A DNA stretch of 64,000 bases from the NCBI GenBank assembly GCA_019753285.1, contig JAIELD010000005.1, positions 1 to 64,000 on the forward strand. The letters are read 5' to 3'. The position numbers and the translations under genes are program-made. This document shows positions 7,911 through 16,675 of the stretch, piece after piece (the first letter of the stretch is position 1; every line of letters begins with the position of its first letter). Below the pieces are notes generated by a model. The model searched no databases. It saw nothing but the letters and a program-made list of their open reading frames with translations, and had not been told where the DNA came from. Origin of the DNA: Beijerinckiaceae bacterium. GTDB lineage: Bacteria > Pseudomonadota > Alphaproteobacteria > Rhizobiales > Beijerinckiaceae.

Positions 7911-9533
7911 ATGAGCATCGCCGACGCCAGCGGATCGATCGGACGGCCGCAGACCGGCCGCGCGCCGCTGAAGCCGGCCGCGCCGCCTGCCGCCCAGCCG
8001 CTCAGCGCGCGCCGCGTCATCGCTTTCGTCGCGATGGTGTTCGGCATGTTCATGGCGATCCTCGACATTCAGATCGTCTCGGCCTCGCTGGCGGAAATCC
8101 AGGCCGGCCTCTCGGCAAGCGCCGACGAGATCGCCTGGGTGCAGACGAGCTATCTGATCGCCGAAGTCATCATGATCCCGCTGTCGGGCCTGCTCGCCCG
8201 CGTTTTCTCCACGCGGTATCTGTTCGTGTTCTCGGCCGCCGGCTTCACGCTCATGAGCATCCTGTGCGCGACCGCCACCTCGATCGAACAGATGATCGTC
8301 TGGCGCGCGCTGCAGGGCTTTATCGGCGGCGGAATGATCCCGACCGTGTTCGCGACCGCCTTCTCGATCTTCCCGAAGGACAAGCAGCCGATCGTCTCGC
8401 CCGTCATCGGCCTCGTAGCGACGCTTGCGCCCACCATCGGTCCAACCATCGGCGGCTACCTCACCGAGCTCTTCTCCTGGCACTGGCTGTTTCTCGTCAA
8501 CGTGCTGCCCGGCATCGTCGTGACGCTGGTGACCTGGCAGTTGATCGACTTCGACAAGCCTGACCGCTCGCTCCTGAAACAGTTCGACTGGTGGGGCCTG
8601 ATCTCGATGGCTGGCTTCCTTGGCGCGCTCGAATACGTGCTGGAGGAAGGGCCGTCGAAGGACTGGCTCGAGAGCCAGCCTGTCGCGATCTGCCTTGCGA
8701 TCTCCGTCGTCTCCTGCGTCGTCTTCTTCTGGCGCGCCTTCACCGCGCCTCAGCCGATCGTCGATCTCACCACCTTCAGGGACCGAAATTTCTGGACCGG
8801 CTCGCTGTTCTCGTTCGTGCTGGGCGTCGGGCTTTATGGCCTCACCTATCTCTACCCCGTCTACCTTGCGCGCGTGCGCGGCTATTCGGCCCTGCAGATC
8901 GGCGAGACGATGTTCCTCACCGGCATCTGCATGTTCATCACCGCACCGATCGCGGGCCGGCTGGTGCGTATCGTCGATCCGCGCTGGATGATGGTGGCCG
9001 GCTTCTCAGGCTTCGCGATCGGGACGTTCCTTGCTTCCGACATCACCAAGGACTGGGATTTCGGCAATCTCGTCCTGCCGCAGATATTCCGCGGCGTCTC
9101 GCTGATGCTGTGCATGATCCCGATCACCAACACGGCGTTGGGCACCCTGCCTCCGGAGCGGCTCAAGAATGCGTCCGGCCTCTTCAACCTGATGCGCAAT
9201 CTCGGCGGCGCGTTCGGACTCGCCCTCATCAACACGATGATCAACAAGCGGCTTGATCTGCACCTCGCCCGTCTGCACGAGACGGTATCATGGGGGCGAA
9301 ATGCGGCGGAGGAGACGCTCGCCAGCATGACGCTCGCCATGGCCTCGCGCGGGTCGGATGCCGAGATGGCGGCGATCTCGAAATTGAGCGCAATCGTGCG
9401 GCGCGAGGCGACCGTCATGGCGATCGGCGACGTATTTCTCGCCCTGACAGTGCTGTTCCTGCTCGTTCCGTTTCTCATTCCCCTGATGCGCAGGCCGCGC
9501 CCGCCATCGCCGGAGGCGGCAGGCGGACATTAG
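7911..9533 (+). CDS. emrB: EmrB/QacA-type (DHA2) MFS multidrug efflux transporter
   Basis: A 540-residue 14-helix transporter of the DHA2 family. Visible marks are FVAMVFGMFMAILDIQIVSA in helix 1, WVQTSYLIAEVIMIPLSG, the motif-A-like LARVFSTRYLF, and the motif C region GLVATLAPTIGPTIGGYLTE. It exports toxic compounds by proton antiport with the adjacent EmrA-like protein. Expression is probably controlled by the divergent TetR regulator. A dedicated outer-membrane channel gene is not in the window. Confidence 0.94.
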   Translation: MSIADASGSIGRPQTGRAPLKPAAPPAAQPLSARRVIAFVAMVFGMFMAILDIQIVSASLAEIQAGLSASADEIAWVQTSYLIAEVIMIPLSGLLARVFSTRYLFVFSAAGFTLMSILCATATSIEQMIVWRALQGFIGGGMIPTVFATAFSIFPKDKQPIVSPVIGLVATLAPTIGPTIGGYLTELFSWHWLFLVNVLPGIVVTLVTWQLIDFDKPDRSLLKQFDWWGLISMAGFLGALEYVLEEGPSKDWLESQPVAICLAISVVSCVVFFWRAFTAPQPIVDLTTFRDRNFWTGSLFSFVLGVGLYGLTYLYPVYLARVRGYSALQIGETMFLTGICMFITAPIAGRLVRIVDPRWMMVAGFSGFAIGTFLASDITKDWDFGNLVLPQIFRGVSLMLCMIPITNTALGTLPPERLKNASGLFNLMRNLGGAFGLALINTMINKRLDLHLARLHETVSWGRNAAEETLASMTLAMASRGSDAEMAAISKLSAIVRREATVMAIGDVFLALTVLFLLVPFLIPLMRRPRPPSPEAAGGH

Positions 9534-9802
9534 CGACCGCCGATGGCCTGCCTGCGCGCCAATGAAAGTTCGACCACGCTCATGCGGCCCAAAGGCGTCG
9601 TGATTCGCTGTGGTTCGTCAGGAACCATGGCGGCTTGAGCGCCGGCAAAATGGACGGCGCAGACCTTGCGATCCTCAGGGCTGGAGATCGCCATGCCATA
9701 GGCCGGCAGCCCGATCACGAGAAGCAGAACCGCAGACGGAGACAGGCGGCGCCAAAGCCGCAGGATACGGACGCGTATTCGAACGAGAATTGATCGAGCC
9801 AT
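9530..9802 (-). CDS. Small hypothetical membrane protein
   Basis: A 90-residue frame starting MARSILVRIRVRILRLWRR. An Arg-rich N-terminus is followed by one hydrophobic segment (SAVLLLVIGLPAYGMAIS) and a polar C-terminus with one Cys. Topology resembles a signal anchor or signal peptide followed by a short periplasmic tail. It is convergent with emrB, overlapping its stop codon. No family is recognised and the ribosome site is weak, so coding status is uncertain. If it is not a gene, 9534-9926 is otherwise empty. Confidence 0.45.
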   Translation of the reverse strand: MARSILVRIRVRILRLWRRLSPSAVLLLVIGLPAYGMAISSPEDRKVCAVHFAGAQAAMVPDEPQRITTPLGRMSVVELSLARRQAIGGR

Positions 9803-9926
9803 CGCAGCACCATGCAAAAATTATTTTCGATGGCGCCGGAATACAGGCTCGATCATCGTCCTGAAATCCGGATCTTGCGCTCAAACGGCTGTCTTCAGGA
9901 AGCCACCGGCCAGGCCCGATGACGCC

Positions 9927-10799
9927 TCAACTGAACCATCCGATCGAGACGCCGACGAGCAAGAAAATTCCGAGCCCGATGCGATAGACCACGAACGGCC
10001 AGGACGAAAACCGCTCCAGAAAGCGGAGCAGGCCCCAGATGGCGAAGAAGGCCGAGATGCTGGCGACCAGCAGACCGACGGCGAGGATTCCCCAGCCTTC
10101 GAGCGAGAGGCCCGCCTTCCACAAGATATAGAGCTCTTTCATGCCGGCGAGCGCAATGGCCGGCAAGCCGATCAGGAACGAAAAGCGCGCCGCCTCCTCG
10201 CGCTTGAAATTGAGGAACAGGCCGGCGGTGAGCGTGGAGCCGGAACGCGAGACGCCAGGGATGAGCGCACCCGTCTGCGCGATGCCGACGATGAGGAAGT
10301 CGACGATCGAGACGCGCTCTGTCGTGCGCTTGTGCACGGCGTAGATTTCCGCCACGGCGAGCAGCAGGCCCATCACGATGCAGGACGCGCCGATGACCCA
10401 GAGGCTGCGCAACGGCGTGCCGCAGGCGTTGAGCTGCTTCGACAGCAAAAGCCCGCATATGCCGATCGGAATGGTGGCGATGACGATGCCGAGCGAAAAG
10501 CGCAGCGCGCGGTCGGAGAAGTCGCGGCGGCCAAGCGCCGAGAGCGAGCCGAACAGCAGCCAGCGCACATCGGCCCAGAAATAGCTGATGACCGCGGCGA
10601 GCGCCGCGAGCTGCATGGCCGCCGAGAAGGCAGAGCCCGGATCCTGCCAGCCGAGAAACGACGGCACGATGCGCATATGGGCTGTCGAGGAGATCGGCAG
10701 CAGCTCCGTGATGCCCTGCACGACGCCGAGCACGGCGACCTTGCCATAGCCGAGCGCCACGAAGCCCGTATCGACGCCTTCCGTACACGCACCTGCCAT
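9927..10799 (-). CDS. uppP: Undecaprenyl-diphosphatase (BacA/UppP)
   Basis: About 290 residues of a polytopic membrane enzyme that dephosphorylates undecaprenyl pyrophosphate to recycle the lipid carrier for peptidoglycan and surface polysaccharides. The family signature GVVQGITELLPISSTAHM (with the catalytic Glu) and the second motif GVSRSGSTLTAGL are intact, as is FLIGLPAIALAGMKELY. The start at 10799 has AAAGGGA upstream; another in-frame ATG is at 10823. It appears monocistronic. Confidence 0.95.
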   Translation of the reverse strand: MAGACTEGVDTGFVALGYGKVAVLGVVQGITELLPISSTAHMRIVPSFLGWQDPGSAFSAAMQLAALAAVISYFWADVRWLLFGSLSALGRRDFSDRALRFSLGIVIATIPIGICGLLLSKQLNACGTPLRSLWVIGASCIVMGLLLAVAEIYAVHKRTTERVSIVDFLIVGIAQTGALIPGVSRSGSTLTAGLFLNFKREEAARFSFLIGLPAIALAGMKELYILWKAGLSLEGWGILAVGLLVASISAFFAIWGLLRFLERFSSWPFVVYRIGLGIFLLVGVSIGWFS

Positions 10800-10882
10800 G
10801 TCGCATCCCTTTGTTCGCGCCATTGAAGTCGCGGCATGACCTAGCCCGGGCAGGGAAACGGGGCAATGGGGAATGCGGGGAT

Positions 10883-10959
10883 TGGTGGCGGAGGGGAGAC
10901 TTGAACTCCCGACCTCGGGGTTATGAATCCCGCGCTCTAACCAGCTGAGCTACTCTGCC
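10883..10959 (-). tRNA. tRNA-Met (CAT anticodon), CCA encoded
   Basis: On the minus strand the 77-nt sequence begins GGCAGAG-TA-GCTC. It has the D-loop AGCTGGTTAGAGC, the anticodon loop TTCATAA with CAT at plus positions 10923-10925, the T-loop GTTCAAG, and the 3' acceptor half CTCCGCC-A-CCA. The CCA end is encoded. The acceptor stem has one A-C mismatch. A CAT anticodon could also be lysidine-modified tRNA-Ile or initiator tRNA, but the overall form fits elongator tRNA-Met best. Confidence 0.88.
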
Positions 10960-11159
10960 ATTCCAAAGGCCGCGATGACAGCGTCGAACGCGCCAAAGCA
11001 GAAAGCCTGCCGGAGGTGCCCCGGAAGGTTGCGTCATATACGGTCTTCGGTTTTTGTCTGTCAAGAAAGCGCATGAGGCCGGCGCAATAAATCAGCGGTC
11101 CGCTTCATTTCAAGAGATGGGCGAAGACGCGATCGGCAGAGTGACGGCGGGCGATACGG

Positions 11160-11290
11160 TGCGCCCCACCCGTCCCGCTACGCGGTCCACCCTCCCCTCG
11201 CGGGGAGGGAGTTATCGAACGATCGCACGGCGCAAATCCCTCCCATTCAGGGGAGGGTGCAGAGTGAAACGAGGCGGTTGGGGCGCTTCG
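11160..11290. repeat. Intergenic palindromic repeat with two GGGAGGG hairpins
   Basis: Two hairpins lie between tRNA-Met and the methyltransferase gene: CCCTCCCC/GGGGAGGG (11190-11209) and CCCTCCC/GGGAGGG (11238-11257). Flanking segments contain short related arms (GGTGCGCCCCACC and TTGGGGCGCTTCGCACC). This is the layout of the REP-like elements scattered in Rhizobiales intergenic regions. It may stabilise or terminate the 3' end of the minus-strand methyltransferase transcript. The rest of 10960-11297 shows nothing else. Confidence 0.7.
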
Positions 11291-11297
11291 CACCCGT

Positions 11298-11993
11298 TCA
11301 AAGCGCAATCGGCTTTCTCACCTTGATCATCTTGAAATAGCCGCCGGGAAAGGTGTTCTCGGGCCCGTCAATATCGTGCACGCCATGCGACTCTGCCCAG
11401 CGCCGAACGCGGGCGAGCTTGAACGAGGTGCTCCAGCCAATTTTTTTGACGATCGGCGCGAGCATCTCCTCGACCTTCGCCTGCGGGCCCTCCTCCGCGC
11501 CGAACCGCGTGGTGATCACAATCTGACCGCCGGGCTTCAATACGCGCAGCGCCTCGTCGAGCGCGCGTTCCGGGTCCGGCACCAGCGTCAGCACGAACGG
11601 CACCGCGATGGCGTCGAAGGTCCGGTCCGCGAAACCGAGATGACAAGCATCCATCGCCAACAGCATCCTCACTTGGCTCAGCTTGCGCTTGGCGACGCGC
11701 GCGGCGGCCTTCTTCAGCATCGGCAGGGAGAGATCGACGCCGAAAATGCTGCGGTCCTGCGGATAATACGGCAGGATAAGCCCCGTGCCGACGCCGATCT
11801 CTAGAATGCGTTCCGCGTCCTCGCTCACTGCGTTGGCCGTGCGCTGATGCGCATCGGCGAGCAGCTTCGAGTAGACCTTGTCATAGACCGGCGCCCAGCG
11901 CGCATAGACGTTTTTCTGGATATCGAGGTCGCTCTCGGCCGCCGGCTTCGTCTTGCGGGCGCGCGCCAGTGTCGGAGCCGGCTTTTCGATCAT
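11298..11993 (-). CDS. Class I SAM-dependent methyltransferase, PmtA-like
   Basis: A 231-residue methyltransferase. It shows [12 protein letters not shown], motif [29 protein letters not shown] and the post-motif segment [18 protein letters not shown]. The YxRWAPxYD N-terminus with GVGTGLxLPxYP resembles phosphatidylethanolamine N-methyltransferases (PmtA) of Rhodobacter/Rhizobium type, which make phosphatidylcholine. It could instead act on another lipid or quinone. Its ATG overlaps the mnmA stop codon (ATGA), so the two are cotranscribed. Confidence 0.8.
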   Translation of the reverse strand: MIEKPAPTLARARKTKPAAESDLDIQKNVYARWAPVYDKVYSKLLADAHQRTANAVSEDAERILEIGVGTGLILPYYPQDRSIFGVDLSLPMLKKAAARVAKRKLSQVRMLLAMDACHLGFADRTFDAIAVPFVLTLVPDPERALDEALRVLKPGGQIVITTRFGAEEGPQAKVEEMLAPIVKKIGWSTSFKLARVRRWAESHGVHDIDGPENTFPGGYFKMIKVRKPIAL

Positions 11994-13222
11994 GGGGCGG
12001 ACAATTCCTTAACGTCCTGGCGCGGCCCGGCGATTGCCGCTCGCGCGCTGAACGGCCTGCGGCTTTCGATTGTTCCGCCGCCGAGCACACGCGCGTCAGG
12101 CGCGTCGGACGTGTAGAACACACAGGCCTGGCCAGGAGCGACGCCCTCCTCACCGTCGAACAATTCGATCTCGACGCGGCCATCACGACTCTTGAGCGCG
12201 GCAGGTTTGGGCACGCGGGTCGAGCGGACTCTCACCGCGATCGGCGCTTCATACTCGCCATCAGCCGGCAACGGCGCGTCGCCCAGCCAGTTGACGTCGC
12301 GCAGCGCTACGGTCTTCGTCATCAGCGCATCGCGCGGGCCGACGATCACTCTCGCCGTATCGGCATCAAGGCGCACGACGAATAGCGGGTCCGGGGAGGT
12401 GACGCCGAGGCCGCGCCGCTGGCCGATCGTATAGTGGAGAATGCCCTTGTGCCGGCCGAGCACGCGGCCATCGAGATGCACGATGTCGCCAGCCGTCACG
12501 GAGTTGGGCTTCAGCCGCTCGATGATGTCGGAATAGCGCCCATCCGGCACGAAGCAGATGTCCTGGCTGTCGGCCTTGTCCGCGACGTCGAGGCCGAATT
12601 CATGCGCGAGCGCACGGGTCTGCGACTTCGGCATGCCGCCGAGCGGAAAACGCAGCAGGGCAAGCTGCTCCTGCGTGGTCGCATAGAGAAAATAGCTCTG
12701 GTCGCGGTCGGGGTCGGCGGCGCGGAACAGCCCGCGGCGTCCGTCTTCGAGCCGCCTGCTCACCACGTAATGGCCGGTCGCGAGCACGTCCGCGCCAAGA
12801 TCGCGCGCGGTCTTGAGAAGATCGCGGAACTTGACCGACTTGTTGCACTCGACACAGGGGATCGGCGTCTCGCCATTGAGATAGCTCTCGGCGAACCGGT
12901 CGATCACGCTCTCACGAAACCGGCTTTCGTAATCGAGCACGTAATGCGCAATGCCGAGGCGCTCGGCGACGCGCTTGGCATCATAGATGTCCTGGCCCGC
13001 GCAGCAGGCACCCTTGCGATGCGCCATCTCGCCGGCATCGTAGAGCTGCAATGTGATGCCGATGACGTCATAGCCCTCGCGCTTCATGAGACCGGCGACG
13101 ACGGAGGAGTCGACGCCGCCCGACATGGCGACCACCACACGCGTCTCGTGCGGCAGCTTTGCGATGCCGAGGGAATTCAATCCGTCGCCGGCTGGGGTCG
13201 AGAGTGGGTGGATAGGGGCCAT
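11990..13222 (-). CDS. mnmA: tRNA-specific 2-thiouridylase MnmA
   Basis: A 410-residue enzyme that thiolates U34 of tRNA-Lys/Glu/Gln in the cytoplasm. The ATP pyrophosphatase P-loop [12 protein letters not shown] is at about residues 31-42. The catalytic cysteine motifs [15 protein letters not shown] and [10 protein letters not shown] are present, as are GHYVVSRR and the C-terminal [10 protein letters not shown] region. Length is slightly above the usual ~370 because of an N-terminal extension and linker. It is the first gene of a two-gene minus-strand operon. Confidence 0.96.
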   Translation of the reverse strand: MAPIHPLSTPAGDGLNSLGIAKLPHETRVVVAMSGGVDSSVVAGLMKREGYDVIGITLQLYDAGEMAHRKGACCAGQDIYDAKRVAERLGIAHYVLDYESRFRESVIDRFAESYLNGETPIPCVECNKSVKFRDLLKTARDLGADVLATGHYVVSRRLEDGRRGLFRAADPDRDQSYFLYATTQEQLALLRFPLGGMPKSQTRALAHEFGLDVADKADSQDICFVPDGRYSDIIERLKPNSVTAGDIVHLDGRVLGRHKGILHYTIGQRRGLGVTSPDPLFVVRLDADTARVIVGPRDALMTKTVALRDVNWLGDAPLPADGEYEAPIAVRVRSTRVPKPAALKSRDGRVEIELFDGEEGVAPGQACVFYTSDAPDARVLGGGTIESRRPFSARAAIAGPRQDVKELSAP

Positions 13223-13435
13223 GATGAGCCTGTCTTAACCCCGGCAGGCCGTTTTTTAAAGGGCTGCACCTCAATCGGATCTGGCAGGCCCCGCGGCCCC
13301 ACCGGAGGCGCATCCCTCCCGGCCTAGGAAATTCTTGCCGCATGGACCGGCCAGTCTTGCCGGGCCGCCAAGGGCAACGTAAGCGGATAAAACTTCAGGT
13401 ATATGTTTTTACTGGATTATTTTACGAAAATGGCC

Positions 13436-13454
13436 TTGGCCTGAGCCTTGCAAA
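13436..13454 (+). promoter_or_regulatory. Candidate sigma-54 (-24/-12) promoter of fliK-flgD
   Basis: TTGGCCTGAGCCTTGCAAA has GG at 13438-13439 and GC at 13450-13451 separated by exactly 10 nt, and the -12 TTGCA is perfect. It lies about 50 bp upstream of the fliK start. FlbD, a sigma-54 activator, is encoded in this window, which makes RpoN control plausible. The rest of 13223-13435 shows no other clear signal. Confidence 0.6.
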
Positions 13455-13505
13455 CCTCCAGCCTGCCCGGTGTATGGGCGTGTTGCGTCGAGTGTCGAGT
13501 ATCCG

Positions 13506-15146
13506 ATGAGTTCAGATTTTTTCGCTTCGCTGTCAGCCATTGGCAATCAGGTCGCCGTGCAGAGCCAGTCAACCGCATCCTCATCGACCAGCCGCTCCGG
13601 CTCGGATGCGTTCGCGCAACTCTTCGCGCAGAACCAGATCGATGCGGACCGCCGCCGGGACGATGAGACCCAACGGCCATCACCGCCGGTCGCACCAAGC
13701 GTGCTCGCCACACCCTATGACATCGCGCGGATCGACCAGCCCGCGCCCCGCGCCGATGAGCTGCCTGTCGACGCCGACCGTTACGACGCGCCGCCAGCCC
13801 GAGCCGAGGATCGCGAGCCGCCTGTCAACGCACGCACCGATACGAGCCGCATTCACCCTGAGCATGGCCAGGCGAGAGCCGAGGCAGTTCATGCCCGCAA
13901 CGCCGAGCGCCGCGCCGCCCGGTCCGAACAGGCCGACAAGAAGGCCGCCGAGACCGATGGCGGGAGTGCCACGAAGGCTGCCGACGGCGACGCGGACGCG
14001 ACAAAGGCGACCGCCGACAAATCGGGTGACAAGAAGACCCTGTCAGACAAGACGGGCGATGCGGAGAATGCGGATGGCGACACGGCGAAAAGCACCGCCG
14101 ACGCAAGCCTCGCGGATGCGGCAAAGACCATTCTGGATGCAGCAGCCGCCGCAGCAGCAGGCAAAACGGCCGTGCAGCCGATCGCGGTCGATATCGCGGC
14201 ACTGCCCGCGCTTCAGACCGCAGGCACGCCGGCGACAACTGACGACCCCCTGCTTGCCGCGAAGTCCAGCGCCGCAATCGGACCCGAAGTTGCCGCGTCT
14301 GCGCTTGAGGCGCAGGTCGGCGTCGCGGCAGGCAAAGCCGAGCAGACCGTCGACGGCAAAGCCGAGGCTTCCAAGTCCGAAACCGGCAAGCCGGCGGCTC
14401 CGGGCCACTTTACAATCGATGGCCCGGCAAAAGGGCTCGAGCAGGCGCTCAAGGCCCTCGGCCAGCTTCCGGCGCAGAGTGCCGGCTTGACGTCCAATCC
14501 ACTCGCCGAATCCGCGATCCAGAAGGCGATCGCCTCATTCGAAGCCAAAGCCGCTCGCCCCGAAGCCGCGATCAAGGCGGTTGCGACCGACCTCAAGGCA
14601 GTGCCTACCGCGTTTGCCGCGAATATCCTTTTGAACACCGCCCCGGCGGGCGGCGCAGAGCTTCCCGTTCAGACCAACGCACAGGTGGCGGCAACGCAGC
14701 ATCCCGCGACGCTCGCCGCCTTGCCGGTCGCGATCGGCTCGCGGGCGCTCAACGGCGGCCGCGAATTCACCGTCCATCTCTATCCGGCGGAGCTCGGCAA
14801 GGTCGAGGTGAAGCTCGAGATCAGCGACAAGGGCGACATCAAGGCCAAGCTCACCGTCGATCGCGTCGAGACGCTGCAACTCCTGCAGCGCGATGCCCGC
14901 TCGCTGCATCAGGCGCTCGAGCAGGCCGGGTTCAAACCGTCCGAGGATAGCGTGCAGTTTTCGCTGCGCCAGGACAACGGCCAGCAGGCCTCGCAGCGCC
15001 AGCAATTCTCTGAAGGGCATGGCCGGCATGCCGCCTATGTGACGCCGGATGCAGGTGATCCGCAGGACCAATCACGCGACGTGACGGCGGCCGTTCTCGC
15101 GGCCTATGCACGGCGCAGCAACGCCGCTCTCGACATTCACGTCTAA
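13506..15146 (+). CDS. fliK: Flagellar hook-length control protein FliK
   Basis: About 546 residues. A long, low-complexity N-terminal part is rich in Ala, Asp, Lys and Thr (about residues 1-390). A globular C-terminal Flg_hook domain follows at about 410-500, with GREFTVHLYPAELGKVEVKL, DIKAKLTVDRVETLQLL and LHQALEQAGFKPSED. It measures the hook and switches export from hook to filament proteins. The start at 13506 (MSSDFFASLSAI) is preferred; an in-frame start at 13470 would lie in the promoter leader. flgD follows 21 bp downstream. The unstructured N-terminus is normal for the family. Confidence 0.9.
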   Translation: MSSDFFASLSAIGNQVAVQSQSTASSSTSRSGSDAFAQLFAQNQIDADRRRDDETQRPSPPVAPSVLATPYDIARIDQPAPRADELPVDADRYDAPPARAEDREPPVNARTDTSRIHPEHGQARAEAVHARNAERRAARSEQADKKAAETDGGSATKAADGDADATKATADKSGDKKTLSDKTGDAENADGDTAKSTADASLADAAKTILDAAAAAAAGKTAVQPIAVDIAALPALQTAGTPATTDDPLLAAKSSAAIGPEVAASALEAQVGVAAGKAEQTVDGKAEASKSETGKPAAPGHFTIDGPAKGLEQALKALGQLPAQSAGLTSNPLAESAIQKAIASFEAKAARPEAAIKAVATDLKAVPTAFAANILLNTAPAGGAELPVQTNAQVAATQHPATLAALPVAIGSRALNGGREFTVHLYPAELGKVEVKLEISDKGDIKAKLTVDRVETLQLLQRDARSLHQALEQAGFKPSEDSVQFSLRQDNGQQASQRQQFSEGHGRHAAYVTPDAGDPQDQSRDVTAAVLAAYARRSNAALDIHV

Positions 15147-15167
15147 TCTCTCCTGGAAGCCCAAGCC

Positions 15168-15893
15168 ATGGCCATCGTCTCCAATCCCCAGACCACGATC
15201 TCGAAATCGGTCGTCTCTGCCGCGCAGAACGGCACGACGACCTCGCCGAATTCGACGACGGGGACGACGAGCTCCAGCACGACGAAGGACGCAAAAGGCC
15301 TCGCGGACAATTTCAACCAGTTCCTGACGCTGCTCACCACCCAGCTCCAGCATCAGGACCCGACCTCGCCGCTCGATACCAACCAGTTCACGCAGCAACT
15401 CGTGCAGTTCTCGCAGGTCGAGCAGCAGTTGAAGACCAATTCGAAGCTCGACACCCTGATCTCCGCAAGCGGCGGGACCAACCAGGTCAGCGCCCTGCTC
15501 GGCTATGTCGGGCTGACGGCGACCGCGAAATCGACCAGCGCGCAGCTTAGCGGCGGCAAGGCCGCCTGGACGCTCGATGCGCCGCGGCAGACGTCCGGAG
15601 CGACCATCGTCATCACCGATGCAGGCGGCACCCAGGTCGCGAGCTTCACGGCGCAGCTCAGCGGCGGCAAGCAGACGATCGCCTGGGACGGCGTGACATC
15701 GTCGGGCGCGACTGCGCCTGACGGTATCTACCAGATCGCTGTGACGGCCAAGGATGCAACCGGCGCGAATGTCGCGATCGCAACGACCGTTGACGCGGTC
15801 ATCACGGGCGTTGATTCAAGCACCGGCACGCCGCAGTTGCTCTCCAACGGCCTGACCTTCACGACGGATCAGATCGTCGCCGTTTCACGATAA
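15168..15893 (+). CDS. flgD: Flagellar basal-body rod modification (hook scaffold) protein FlgD
   Basis: A 241-residue protein. The FlgD N-terminal motif LADNFNQFLTLLTTQLQHQDP is followed by LDTNQFTQQLVQFSQVEQQLK. A C-terminal FlgD-Ig/Tudor-type region carries TIAWDGVTSSGATAPDGIYQ. It caps the growing hook and is exported by the flagellar type III system. It is coupled to fliK, with a terminator hairpin right after its stop codon. Confidence 0.95.
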   Translation: MAIVSNPQTTISKSVVSAAQNGTTTSPNSTTGTTSSSTTKDAKGLADNFNQFLTLLTTQLQHQDPTSPLDTNQFTQQLVQFSQVEQQLKTNSKLDTLISASGGTNQVSALLGYVGLTATAKSTSAQLSGGKAAWTLDAPRQTSGATIVITDAGGTQVASFTAQLSGGKQTIAWDGVTSSGATAPDGIYQIAVTAKDATGANVAIATTVDAVITGVDSSTGTPQLLSNGLTFTTDQIVAVSR

Positions 15894-15916
15894 GACGCCA
15901 TCAAGCAAAATGAGCG

Positions 15917-15938
15917 AAGCGCCGGTCGCGGCGCTTTT
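15917..15938 (+). terminator. Rho-independent terminator after flgD
   Basis: AAGCGCC and GGCGCTT form a 7-bp stem with a 6-nt loop followed by TTTT, 24 bp after the flgD stop codon. Between it and the sciP signals (15939-16159) I see only a 12-nt direct repeat, TCGCAACGGCCT, at 15968 and 15981. Confidence 0.7.
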
Positions 15939-16159
15939 GTCGTCTGACGTCCCGTCGCCACACCCTATCGCAACGGCCTGTCGCAACGGCCTATCGCATG
16001 CCCCTCGGCCTTCGAGACCCTGCCGCCCCCACGCTCGAGCCAGGCCGATTTCCGCCCGGATATCAGCACGCGCACCTGGTCACGATGAGCGCGGAGACGG
16101 GCCAAACGCGCCTGAAAATGCGGCAAACTTTCCTAATGACGAGAAAATCGAGCTTTTGC

Positions 16160-16174
16160 TTAGGCCTTTTTTAA
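16160..16174 (+). promoter_or_regulatory. Candidate CtrA box upstream of sciP
   Basis: TTAG at 16160-16163 and TTAA at 16171-16174 are separated by 7 nt, one mismatch from the TTAA-N7-TTAA CtrA recognition sequence. It lies 54 bp before the sciP start. sciP is a known CtrA target in Caulobacter, which supports the call. Confidence 0.5.
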
Positions 16175-16227
16175 GCCGGGAGGTCTACCGTCGGCTGAGT
16201 TGAGTGTTGCGTTTGAGTGAGTGCAAA

Positions 16228-16503
16228 ATGAGTGGAGAGTTGCGCCCGAGGGCGAAATACGTGATCGGTCCGGACGGAAGTCCGTTGACGATTGCAGACT
16301 TGCCGCCGACGACGACCAAGCGTTGGGTCATTCGCCGCAAGGCCGAGGTGGTCGCGGCGGTGCGTGGTGGTCTCCTGTCCCTCGAAGAAGCGTGCACGCG
16401 ATACACGCTGACCGTCGAGGAATTCCTCTCCTGGCAGCAATCGATCGACAGTCACGGGCTGGCCGGCCTCCGCACGACGCGGATCCAGCAGTACCGCTTC
16501 TGA
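16228..16503 (+). CDS. sciP: SciP (DUF1153), CtrA inhibitor
   Basis: A 91-residue helix-turn-helix protein. The conserved core is KYVIGPDGSPLTIADLPP, RWVIRRKAEVVAAVRGGLLS, LEEACTRYTLTVEEFLSWQ and IDSHGLAGLRTTRIQQYRF. In Caulobacter SciP binds CtrA and blocks RNA polymerase recruitment to CtrA-activated promoters; it also influences flagellar transcription. The start at 16228 (MSGELRPRAK) fits the family length better than upstream codons. It stands alone between flgD and fliF with its own terminator and a near-consensus CtrA box upstream. Confidence 0.93.
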   Translation: MSGELRPRAKYVIGPDGSPLTIADLPPTTTKRWVIRRKAEVVAAVRGGLLSLEEACTRYTLTVEEFLSWQQSIDSHGLAGLRTTRIQQYRF

Positions 16504-16528
16504 CACGTCTATTCTCTCGAATGCCAAG

Positions 16529-16554
16529 AACCCGCCCTTCCGGCGGGTTTTTTG
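16529..16554 (+). terminator. Rho-independent terminator of sciP
   Basis: AACCCGCC and GGCGGGTT form an 8-bp stem with a 5-nt loop, followed by a run of T. It lies 25 bp after the sciP stop codon. Confidence 0.88.
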
Positions 16555-16644
16555 TTGGCGCCGACGGCAGCATGCCGGCGGAGCCGCCCGGCGAGCCTCG
16601 GTTCCACGCATTTGTCTCGTTCTCAAAAGGAATTCGACACCAAC

Positions 16645-16659
16645 CGGCAAAATTTGCCG
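16645..16659. promoter_or_regulatory. Perfect 15-bp palindrome upstream of fliF
   Basis: CGGCAAAATTTGCCG is a perfect 7-1-7 inverted repeat lying upstream of the CtrA box in the fliF regulatory region. Related GGCAAA/TGCC elements occur downstream at 16700 and before flhA at 26137. FlbD binding is one possibility, because Caulobacter FlbD represses fliF, but the binding protein is not shown by the sequence. Confidence 0.5.
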
Positions 16660-16675
16660 ACCTAGCGGCAAGTCG

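Noticed and set aside
13417-13713. A 98-codon minus-strand frame at the fliK start
   Set aside because: It overlaps the fliK promoter and coding start, with no ribosome site or recognisable domain.
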